Shown here: positions 8,866 through 15,976 of the stretch, piece after piece
How the letters are laid out: every line of letters begins with the position of its first letter
How positions within the stretch are numbered: the stretch's first letter is position 1
Source: Bacteroidales bacterium
Lineage (GTDB): Bacteria; Bacteroidota; Bacteroidia; Bacteroidales; Paludibacteraceae
Reading direction: 5' to 3'
Length of the DNA: 64,000 nucleotides
Assembly: GCA_004557405.1 (NCBI GenBank)
Contig: SFDZ01000005.1
Coordinates: forward strand, 1-64,000
Position numbers and translations under genes: made by a program
Notes under the pieces: generated by a model
What the model was told of the DNA's origin: nothing
Databases searched by the model: none
The model's input: the letters and a program-made list of their open reading frames with translations, nothing else

Positions 8866-9232
8866 CGTTTTTAGGGCGTTTTAATTTAGACGAAATCTAA
8901 ATAACGAAAAAAAATCTTTTTCGCGCATCTTACACAAAAACAGCCCAAAACTGCCCAAGTTTTAGGTAGTTTCGGGTTGTTCACCGACCATCGCATCACG
9001 AAATAGTTTATAAATGTTATTCGCTGAAAATCAGTTCGTTATGGTTAATGCACTGATAATCAGAAATCCGTTTTAAGCACCTGAAAATAAAAGGTTTAGA
9101 CAACGGCGAAAAAACTCAAAAAAAGAGACCGTTTTTTTTATTGAAAAAAGAGTGCGACCTTTGCACCCGAAAACCTGTTGATAATTTTTTTGAAAAGATA
9201 TAAACAACCGTATTTTTACATTTTTTACAACG
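8866..9232. other. Non-coding region upstream of dnaA with hairpin, dyads and a DnaA-box-like site
   Basis: No gene is seen in this 367-nt AT-rich stretch. An imperfect hairpin (8944-8976, arms CCCaAAACT/AGTTTcGGG) follows the MCE gene and may terminate it. Two 11-bp dyads, CTGAAAATCAG at 9024-9034 and CTGATAATCAG at 9053-9063, are 29 nt apart. GACCTTTG at 9156-9163 is a one-mismatch -7 element, probably the dnaA promoter. TGTTGATAA at 9176-9184 is the complement of TTATCAACA, one change from the DnaA-box consensus. A single box does not make an origin. Confidence 0.55.
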
Positions 9233-10621
9233 ATGATGACACCCCAAGAACTGTGGAATAGATGTTTGAAAGTAATCAAGGACAATATCTCGGAAGCCGC
9301 GTATTCGACATGGTTTGAACCTATTGTGCCGCTGAAATACGAAAACGGAGAATTTGTACTGCAAGTGCCGAGCATGTTTTTCTACGAATATATCGAAGAA
9401 AAATTTGCCGAATTGCTGCGCGTAACGCTCTATCGCGAAGTGGGCGAAGGCACCAAACTCCTTTACCGCATTATGGTCGATAAGGCGGCAACAACCACCA
9501 TCCCCGCCGAAGACAAAACCGTAGTAGCCGAACGTGTGCCCGATAAAATCGTAAAATCCGGCATCAACCCCTTTGAACCGGTCGTGCAACAAGACATCGA
9601 CCCGCAACTGAACGCGGCCTACAACTTCAATACATTCATCGAAGGAACCAGCAATAAATTGGCTCGCGCAGCAGGCATCAGCATCGCCAACGAACCGGGA
9701 AAAACCATTTTCAACCCGCTCTTTTTGTTTGGCAAATCGGGCGTCGGCAAAACACACTTGGTCAATGCCATCGGTATGATGACCAAACAACTCTACCCGG
9801 AAAAACGCGTGTTGTATGTGTCGGCCAACTTATTCCAAATTCAATACACCGATGCCGTACGCCGCAACGAAACGAACGATTTTCTGAACTTCTACAGCAA
9901 TATCGATGTGCTGATTTTGGACGATATTCACGAATTTATGGATAAACAAGGTACGCAAAAAACCTTCTTCCATATATTCAACCACTTGCATCAAAACGGC
10001 AAACAAATCATCATGACGTGCGACCGCGCGCCGGGCTCGCTCGAAGGCATGGAAGAACGCCTCCTCACACGTTTCCAATGGGGATTGAGCGCCGAAATAG
10101 AAATGCCCGATTTCGAACTGCGCAAGGCTATTCTGAAAAGCAAAATCTATAAAGACGGTTTGGAAATCTCGGAAGAGGTTATCGATTATATCGCCGCCAA
10201 TGTAACCGACAGCGTGCGCAACTTGGAAGGCGTGCTGGTGTCGTTGCTGGCACACGCCACACTCACCGACGAGGACATCGACTTGGCTCTGGCCGAAAAA
10301 GTGGTCGGCAAAGTGGTGGCTGCCACACCAAACGTCATCTCAGTCGAAAAAATTCGCGACATGGTGTGCGATTATTTTGCGTTGCCGCTCGATGCCGTGA
10401 TGTCGAAAACTCGCAAACGCGAAATCGCTACGGCACGCCAAGTGGCCATGTATCTGTCGAAACAATACACCAAAAGTTCGTTGTCGGTCATCGGAAAACT
10501 CATCGGCGGCCGCGACCACGCCACGGTGTTGCACGCCTGCAGTGTAGTGAACGATTTGATGGATACGGATAAAAATTTCAGAATGAGTGTCAAAGAGTTG
10601 GAACAACGCCTGAAAGGATAA
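9233..10621 (+). CDS. dnaA: Chromosomal replication initiator DnaA
   Basis: DnaA is the AAA+ initiator that binds DnaA boxes and melts the origin. Domain I covers residues 1-~85 (ELWNRCLKVIKDNISEAAYSTWF), with a short linker (domain II) to ~120. The AAA+ module follows with Walker A GKSGVGKT at 167-174, Walker B LILDDIHEF and sensor segment MTCDRAP. The C-terminal helix-turn-helix carries the signature GGRDHATVLHA. Length is 462 residues. Two consecutive ATG codons (9233, 9236) precede TPQELW. A possible autoregulatory DnaA box lies about 50 nt upstream. Confidence 0.98.
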   Translation: MMTPQELWNRCLKVIKDNISEAAYSTWFEPIVPLKYENGEFVLQVPSMFFYEYIEEKFAELLRVTLYREVGEGTKLLYRIMVDKAATTTIPAEDKTVVAERVPDKIVKSGINPFEPVVQQDIDPQLNAAYNFNTFIEGTSNKLARAAGISIANEPGKTIFNPLFLFGKSGVGKTHLVNAIGMMTKQLYPEKRVLYVSANLFQIQYTDAVRRNETNDFLNFYSNIDVLILDDIHEFMDKQGTQKTFFHIFNHLHQNGKQIIMTCDRAPGSLEGMEERLLTRFQWGLSAEIEMPDFELRKAILKSKIYKDGLEISEEVIDYIAANVTDSVRNLEGVLVSLLAHATLTDEDIDLALAEKVVGKVVAATPNVISVEKIRDMVCDYFALPLDAVMSKTRKREIATARQVAMYLSKQYTKSSLSVIGKLIGGRDHATVLHACSVVNDLMDTDKNFRMSVKELEQRLKG

Positions 10622-10703
10622 GCCCGACTCGTACATACATTACTCGATCAACTGCATTCGGCGGACACAAACGCTTTGGATGCAGTTTCTGTTGATAACT
10701 GAC

Positions 10704-11630
10704 ATGCAGCAATCACATTACGACATACTGACAATCATCGGGCCGACAGCCTCGGGCAAAACGGCGTTGGCGGCACAAGTGGCGGCCGCACTCGACGGTG
10801 AAATCATCAGCGCCGACTCGCGACAAGTCTATCGGGGCATGACTATCGGCACCGGCAAAGATTTGGCCGATTATGTCGTCGCTGGTCAGCCTATTCCGTA
10901 CCATCTGATTGATATTGTCGATGCCGGTTACAAATACAATCTGTACGAATATCAACGCGATTTTGCAGCGGCTTATGCCACGGTGCGCCAACATGGGCAC
11001 GTGCCGGTGTTGTGCGGCGGCACCGGATTGTATGTCGAAGCCGTACTGAATGGCTATAAACTTGTGGAAGTGCCTGAAAATCAGTCGTTAAGGCAGCAAC
11101 TTGCGGGCAAAACTTTGGCGGAACTGACCGCTCTGCTGCAAACGTATAAAACGCTGCACAACACGACGGACGTCGATACCGTAAAACGTGCCGTGCGCGC
11201 CATCGAAATAGCCGACTATTACCGAGAACATCCGCAGATAGAGTCCGATTTACCGCACCTGCGCTCGTTGATAATCGGTGTGGCTGTCGAACGCGATGTG
11301 CGCCGTGCAAAAATATCGAAACGGCTACGCACCCGTCTCGATGAAGGGTTGGTGGACGAGGTGCGACACCTATTGGCCACAGGCATCCCACCCGAAAATT
11401 TGTTGTACTATGGGCTTGAGTATAAGTTTGTTACAAACTATGTACTCGGCCATTTGACATTCGACGAGATGGTGCGGCAACTCGAAATAGCCATCCATCA
11501 GTTTGCTAAACGCCAAATGACGTGGTTTCGCGGTATGGAACGGCGTGGATTTACCATTCATTGGATTGATGCACAGCAATCGATGACCGACAAAGTGGCT
11601 CAAGTGTGCCGTTTGTGGCGTGGCGAGTAG
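10704..11630 (+). CDS. miaA: tRNA dimethylallyltransferase
   Basis: MiaA transfers a dimethylallyl group to N6 of A37 in tRNAs that read UNN codons. The P-loop IIGPTASGKT is near the N-terminus, followed by SADSRQVYRGMTIGTGKD and the later VLCGGTGLYVEAVL, all hallmark MiaA segments; the C-terminal part includes QFAKRQMTWFRGM. The ATG at 10704 (MQQSHYDILTIIG) places the P-loop at the usual distance from the N-terminus. An in-frame ATG at 10680 would add eight residues. It lies about 80 nt after dnaA on the same strand. Some Bacteroidales carry two miaA paralogues; only one is here. Confidence 0.93.
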   Translation: MQQSHYDILTIIGPTASGKTALAAQVAAALDGEIISADSRQVYRGMTIGTGKDLADYVVAGQPIPYHLIDIVDAGYKYNLYEYQRDFAAAYATVRQHGHVPVLCGGTGLYVEAVLNGYKLVEVPENQSLRQQLAGKTLAELTALLQTYKTLHNTTDVDTVKRAVRAIEIADYYREHPQIESDLPHLRSLIIGVAVERDVRRAKISKRLRTRLDEGLVDEVRHLLATGIPPENLLYYGLEYKFVTNYVLGHLTFDEMVRQLEIAIHQFAKRQMTWFRGMERRGFTIHWIDAQQSMTDKVAQVCRLWRGE

Positions 11631-11723
11631 AGTCCATGCGTGTCGAAAAGCCTAAAAAAGATAAAAATGGAAGTATTTGTACAAAAAACACTTTTTTTGT
11701 GCGGTAGTTTCAATAAAAAATTG

Positions 11724-11731
11724 TATCTTTG
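11724..11731 (+). promoter_or_regulatory. -7 promoter element of the TPR gene
   Basis: TATCTTTG matches TAnnTTTG exactly. A TTTG at 11696-11699 is a -33 candidate 24 nt upstream. The TPR gene ATG lies 80 nt downstream. Confidence 0.6.
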
Positions 11732-11810
11732 CAAATTGAAAACGTAAAGCATACAATGCGTGTGGCGCATTGTGCCGGTATTTTTGTAATAAATTAATAA
11801 TCAAATAATT

Positions 11811-12497
11811 ATGGCTCAAAAGAAAAAAGAACAGGAAGATGTTCACTTGGAGAATGTGCAGGAAGCATTGAGTAAATCCGAAGCATTTATTGAACAATAT
11901 CGCAAACAACTCGTTATCGGTGTGGCTGTGGTGGTGGCTGTAGTGGTGGCTGTGATACTTTTCAACACCTACTATTTGGCTCCGCGCGCACAAGAGGCGC
12001 AAGAGGCTTTGCTGCCGGCTGTTGCCGCTTTCGAAAACGATCAGTACGAATTGGCGCTGCGTGGCGATGAGTCGTTCGATGGTTTTGCTGCCATTGTCGA
12101 TGACTATGGCATGACCGATGCCGGCGAATTGGCTGCCTATTATGCCGGTGTTTGCGCTTATCAACTTGGCGAATACGACACCGCTGTCGATTATTTGGCT
12201 AAATTTGATAACTCGTCGGTCAATTTGGCTCCGGCTGCCCGCATGCTGCAAGGCGATGCGTATTGCAATCTGGAAGAGTACAAAAAGGCTGCAAAATGTT
12301 TCGAAAAGGCTGCAGATAGCGAAAGTGCCTTGGTAGCACCACGTGCGCTGAAAAAAGCCGGCTTGGCCTACGAGGCACTTGGCGAATATGCCAAAGCCGT
12401 GAAAGTGTACACAATCGTCAAAGAGAAATATTTTCAATCGCAAGAGGCTGCCGACATCGAAAAATACATTGTGCGTGCTGCCTCATTGGATGAATAA
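11811..12497 (+). CDS. Membrane-anchored tetratricopeptide repeat protein (YfgM-like)
   Basis: The protein has 228 residues: a charged N-terminal segment, one strongly hydrophobic anchor (residues ~37-58, VIGVAVVVAVVVAVILF), then TPR-type helical repeats with the spacing A..Y.G...Y.LG.Y..A (for example AAYYAGVCAYQLGEYDTAVDYL). The layout, a short cytosolic tail, one transmembrane helix and exported TPRs, matches YfgM, an ancillary Sec-translocon chaperone, but sequence identity cannot be judged here. A hairpin terminator follows directly. Confidence 0.85.
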   Translation: MAQKKKEQEDVHLENVQEALSKSEAFIEQYRKQLVIGVAVVVAVVVAVILFNTYYLAPRAQEAQEALLPAVAAFENDQYELALRGDESFDGFAAIVDDYGMTDAGELAAYYAGVCAYQLGEYDTAVDYLAKFDNSSVNLAPAARMLQGDAYCNLEEYKKAAKCFEKAADSESALVAPRALKKAGLAYEALGEYAKAVKVYTIVKEKYFQSQEAADIEKYIVRAASLDE

Positions 12498-12515
12498 ACG
12501 TGCGTAAAATACGAT

Positions 12516-12551
12516 AGAACCGTTTTGGACATCCGTTCGGAACGGTTTTTT
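12516..12551 (+). terminator. Hairpin terminator between the TPR gene and ribH
   Basis: Arms AACCGTT (12518-12524) and AACGGTT (12541-12547) are followed by a T run. The ribH start is only 23 nt further on, so ribH is probably reached by read-through or by a promoter not recognised here. Confidence 0.65.
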
Positions 12552-12573
12552 GTTTCACAATAAAAAAAACAAG

Positions 12574-13071
12574 ATGGCAACGAAATATCACAATCTGTCG
12601 GACTACGATGCAACGGCCATGCCCGACAAACAAGATGTCCAAAATCAGCACTACGCCATTGTTGTGGCCGATTGGAACGAACAAGTTACTTTTCGCTTGT
12701 TGGATGGCGCTGTTGATGCTTTGATTGCCAATGGCGTCAAACCGGAAAACATTGTGGTGAAACATGTGCCGGGCACTTTCGAATTGACATTTGGCGCGAA
12801 GATGATTTTGCGCGAGCAAGCATCGGTGAACGCCGTGATTGTCATCGGGTGTGTTGTTCGTGGCGACACGCCGCATTTCGATTTCGTGTGTGATGGGGTA
12901 ACGCAAGGCATTACTGCGTTGAATGCTGATGAGAAATATCGTGTTCCGATTATTTTCAGTGTGCTGACCACCAACACGATGCAGCAGGCACTCGACCGCG
13001 CCGGCGGATCGTTGGGCAACAAAGGTGTGGAAGGTGCGATAACTGCCATCAGAATGGCAAATTTGTTTTAA
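12574..13071 (+). CDS. ribH: 6,7-dimethyl-8-ribityllumazine synthase
   Basis: RibH condenses 5-amino-6-ribitylaminouracil with dihydroxybutanone phosphate in riboflavin synthesis and usually forms icosahedral or pentameric shells. Visible motifs are VVADWNEQVTFRLLDGA (substrate loop), VPGTFELTFGAK, VIVIGCVVRGDTPHFDFVCDGVT-type core (short words VRGDTPHFDFV and GVTQGI), and the terminal GNKGVEGA. Length is 165 residues. The ATG at 12574 (MATKYHNL) lies just after the terminator hairpin; an in-frame start at 12550 would sit within the hairpin tail and is less likely. No other rib genes are nearby. Confidence 0.95.
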   Translation: MATKYHNLSDYDATAMPDKQDVQNQHYAIVVADWNEQVTFRLLDGAVDALIANGVKPENIVVKHVPGTFELTFGAKMILREQASVNAVIVIGCVVRGDTPHFDFVCDGVTQGITALNADEKYRVPIIFSVLTTNTMQQALDRAGGSLGNKGVEGAITAIRMANLF

Positions 13072-13097
13072 GGTTTTAGGTCTTTTAAGGTAAAAAT

Positions 13098-13943
13098 ATG
13101 GGTAAAAAAGTTTTAGGAATTATTGTATTGTGTTGTTTGGCGGGTGTTGTGCTCGAGGCACAACCTGTGTCTGCCGCTTTTTCGGTTTCACCTACTCGAC
13201 AGGTTGCGTTTGCGCCGGGCAATTTGCAATATTGTGCCGCCACCGATAGTTGGCGTTTCGCTGCGCATCAGTATGATATTGTCGGGAAAGATAATGGCAA
13301 CATTTCGCCGATGAACAAAGGTTGGATTGATTTATTTGGTTGGGGCACAAGTGGTTACAATTACAAATTTCCGTTTATGGTATCGACGGCCGAGGAGGAT
13401 TATGGCGATGGCGTGAAAGATATTGCCGGTACGTCTTACGATTGGGGCGTGAATAAAATAGCCGGTGCCGCCGGTGCATGGCGCACTTTGACGCACGACG
13501 AGTGGGTTTATCTGTTTTTTGGTCGGCCGCACGCCGATAAGTTGTTCGCATTGGCCAAAGTGAATGGCGTCAATGGTTTGGTGATTTTGCCCGATGCGTG
13601 GGAAAAGCCGGCCGGCGTGTCCCTTAATGTGGCGACAACCAAGGGCTTTATACCCGAAACCGACTGTTACACAAGCGACTTCGACAACAGTTTTCAGTGT
13701 AATGAGTACACGGCTGTGGAGTGGGCAGCGTTAGAGCAGCAAGGAGCCGTTTTCTTGCCGGCAGCCGGTTATCGTTATGGCAAGGATGTTTATTACGCCG
13801 GCACACGGGGCAGTTATTGGTCGGCGACGTGCCGCGATTCGTATTATGTGTATATTCTTGGATTCAGTTCGGGCATGGTGCATCCGTCGATTTACTATAC
13901 GCGCTATTATGGTCGTGCGGTACGCTTGGCTCGCAATTTGTAA
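13098..13943 (+). CDS. Exported FISUMP/C-type-lectin-like protein
   Basis: The 281-residue protein starts with a signal peptide (residues ~1-21, LVLEAQ). The body starts FSVSPTRQVAFAPGNLQY and carries GWIDLFGWGTSGYN, WRTLTHDEWVYLFFGR and FLPAAGYRYG. It ends with a Tyr-rich block, GSYWSATCRDSYYVYILGF ... YYTRYYGRAVRLARNL. This resembles the Fibrobacter succinogenes major paralogous domain family, which adopts a C-type-lectin/FGE-like fold and is common in Bacteroidales. The Trp-Ser...Arg-Leu C-terminus also resembles the variable region of retroelement-diversified lectins, but no reverse transcriptase or template repeat is in the window. The ligand is unknown. It lies 26 nt after ribH. Confidence 0.75.
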   Translation: MGKKVLGIIVLCCLAGVVLEAQPVSAAFSVSPTRQVAFAPGNLQYCAATDSWRFAAHQYDIVGKDNGNISPMNKGWIDLFGWGTSGYNYKFPFMVSTAEEDYGDGVKDIAGTSYDWGVNKIAGAAGAWRTLTHDEWVYLFFGRPHADKLFALAKVNGVNGLVILPDAWEKPAGVSLNVATTKGFIPETDCYTSDFDNSFQCNEYTAVEWAALEQQGAVFLPAAGYRYGKDVYYAGTRGSYWSATCRDSYYVYILGFSSGMVHPSIYYTRYYGRAVRLARNL

Positions 13944-13980
13944 GTTACTGTTTATCAGTGTTTGTTAGTATAAAAAACGG

Positions 13981-14008
13981 CAAGCGACACCTATTCGGGT
14001 GTCGCTTG
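13981..14008. terminator. Bidirectional hairpin terminator between the FISUMP gene and clpX
   Basis: Perfect arms AAGCGACACC (13982-13991) and GGTGTCGCTT (13998-14007) with a 6-nt loop. An A run precedes and a T-rich tract follows, so it can terminate both the plus gene ending at 13943 and clpX ending at 14036. Confidence 0.85.
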
Positions 14009-14035
14009 TTTTGTATGATTTGTGTCGGCTCGGGA

Positions 14036-15265
14036 TTAAAGATTTTTTAATGCCATTTTACCGAGTTTCTGGCGCGCATAGTCCACTGTGATGGTGAGTG
14101 TGTCGATGTTGGCCGATGGCACTTCGAACATGGCATCGGTCATAATCGTTTCGACAATGGAACGCAGGCCGCGTGCCCCGAGTTTGAATTCGATGGCTTT
14201 GTCCACGATGTAGTCAAGAACCTCGTCGTCGAATTTCAGTTCGACATTGTCCATCGCAAACAGTTTGATATATTGTTTGATGATGGAGTTTTTTGGCTCG
14301 GTGAGTATGCGTCGCAGAGCGGTGCGGTCGAGCGGGTCAAGGTGTGTGAGTATGGGCAGTCGTCCGATGATTTCGGGAATGAGTCCGAATGCTTTCAAAT
14401 CTTGCGGTGCAATGTATTGCAGCAGGTTTGTGTTGTCGATGTTGTTTCGTGTGTTGATGGCACCGAATCCCACGACATGTGTGTTGAGTCGTTGTGCAAT
14501 TTTCTTTTCGATGCCATCGAATGCGCCGCCGCAAATAAACAGAATGTTTTGTGTGTTGACGGCTATCATTTTTTGGTCGGGATGTTTGCGTCCGCCTTGT
14601 GGTGGCACGTTGACTACCGACCCTTCGAGCAACTTCAGCAGACCTTGTTGTACGCCTTCGCCACTCACATCGCGTGTGATGCTCGGGTTGTCGCCTTTGC
14701 GCGCAATTTTGTCTATTTCGTCGATGAAAACGATGCCGCGTTCGGCTGCTTTGACGTCGTAGTCGGCCACTTGCAGCAGGCGTGTGAGAATGCTTTCGAT
14801 GTCTTCGCCCACATAGCCGGCTTCGGTCAACACTGTTGCATCGACGATGGTAAACGGCACATGCAGTTTTTTGGCGATGGTGCGTGCCAATAGGGTTTTG
14901 CCCGTGCCTGTGGTGCCCACAAGAATGATGTTCGATTTTTCGATTTCGACATCGTCGCTTGTGTTTTGTTGCGAGATGCGTTTGTAGTGGTTGTACACGG
15001 CTACCGACAAAAATTTTTTGGCCTCGTCCTGTCCGATGACATATTGGTCAAGATATTGTTTGATGTCGGTCGGTTTGGGTAGCGGCTCGTTGAATGTTTG
15101 TTTGGCAGCGGGCTTCGGTTGCATAGTGTTGGCGCCGACGATGTTTGTGAGTGTCAGTGCACAGTCGGTGCAGATGTAGCCATAGTTGCCGGCAATGAGG
15201 TCGGCTTCTTTGTCGTTGCGTCCGCAGAAACAGCAGCGTGGCGTTGTTTTTTTTTGTATGGCCAT
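14036..15265 (-). CDS. clpX: ATP-dependent Clp protease ATP-binding subunit ClpX
   Basis: ClpX is the AAA+ unfoldase that feeds substrates to ClpP. The N-terminal zinc-binding domain has two Cys pairs (C11-x2-C14 and CTDC near residue 35). Walker A is GTTGTGKT, Walker B IVFIDEIDK, and the sensor/arginine region follows. The ClpP-docking loop, usually IGF, appears as VGF in THVVGFGAINTRNN. Length is 409 residues. It starts 5 nt after clpP, so the two are translationally linked. Confidence 0.97.
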   Translation of the reverse strand: MAIQKKTTPRCCFCGRNDKEADLIAGNYGYICTDCALTLTNIVGANTMQPKPAAKQTFNEPLPKPTDIKQYLDQYVIGQDEAKKFLSVAVYNHYKRISQQNTSDDVEIEKSNIILVGTTGTGKTLLARTIAKKLHVPFTIVDATVLTEAGYVGEDIESILTRLLQVADYDVKAAERGIVFIDEIDKIARKGDNPSITRDVSGEGVQQGLLKLLEGSVVNVPPQGGRKHPDQKMIAVNTQNILFICGGAFDGIEKKIAQRLNTHVVGFGAINTRNNIDNTNLLQYIAPQDLKAFGLIPEIIGRLPILTHLDPLDRTALRRILTEPKNSIIKQYIKLFAMDNVELKFDDEVLDYIVDKAIEFKLGARGLRSIVETIMTDAMFEVPSANIDTLTITVDYARQKLGKMALKNL

Positions 15266-15270
15266 GAGTT

Positions 15271-15954
15271 TTATTGTCTGTTTTCTTTGGTTAAAACATT
15301 GTCAATCATGCCGTATTCGAGGGCTTCTTGTGCTGTCATCCAATAGTCGCGGTCGCTGTCGGCGGCTATTTTGTCGAATGTGTTGCCCGAGTGGTCGGCA
15401 ATGATTTGGTAGAGTTCGTTTTTCAGTTTTTGTATTTCGCGTACGGTGATTTCCATGTCGGAGGCTTGTCCCTGCATGCCGCCCATTGGTTGATGAATCA
15501 TAACGCGCGAGTGCTGCAGTGCCGAACGTTTGCCTTTGGCGCCGGCGACGAGCAATACGGCGGCCATCGATGCGGCCATGCCGGTGCAGATGGTGCCGAC
15601 GTTGCTGCTGATGTATTGCATGGTGTCGTAGATGCCGAGGCCTGCATAGACCGAACCGCCGGGACTGTTCAGGTAGATTGAAATGTCCTTGCCGGGGTCG
15701 GCGGTGTCGAGGAATAAGAGTTGTGCTTGTATGACATTGGCCACATAATCGTTGATTTCGGAACCGAGAAAAATGATGCGGTCCATCATCAGGCGCGAGA
15801 ATACATCCATTTGTGTAACGTTCAGTTGGCGTTCCTCCAAAATCGAGGGTGATATGTAACCACCGCCTTGCATGTTGACGCTCGAAACGTATTTGTCGAG
15901 AGCCAATCCGTTCATATTCAGATGCTTGGTTGCAAATTTACGAAATTCTTCCAT
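15271..15954 (-). CDS. clpP: ATP-dependent Clp protease proteolytic subunit ClpP
   Basis: ClpP is the serine peptidase forming a tetradecameric degradation chamber. Catalytic Ser129 is in TGMAASMAAV, His154 in RVMIHQPMGG, and the acidic residue lies in SDRDYWMTA near residue 200. The family-typical block LNSPGGSVYAGLGIYDTMQ is present. Length is 227 residues. The N-terminus MEEFRKFATKHL agrees with Bacteroides ClpP. The gene lies 22 nt after the M3 peptidase gene and 5 nt before clpX. No trigger factor gene precedes it. Confidence 0.97.
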   Translation of the reverse strand: MEEFRKFATKHLNMNGLALDKYVSSVNMQGGGYISPSILEERQLNVTQMDVFSRLMMDRIIFLGSEINDYVANVIQAQLLFLDTADPGKDISIYLNSPGGSVYAGLGIYDTMQYISSNVGTICTGMAASMAAVLLVAGAKGKRSALQHSRVMIHQPMGGMQGQASDMEITVREIQKLKNELYQIIADHSGNTFDKIAADSDRDYWMTAQEALEYGMIDNVLTKENRQ

Positions 15955-15976
15955 TGTCGTGTTATTGTTTTAAGGG

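Noticed and set aside
8866..9232. Chromosomal replication origin
   Set aside because: Only one DnaA-box-like site and no AT-rich 13-mer series were seen; dnaA is often distant from oriC in Bacteroidetes.
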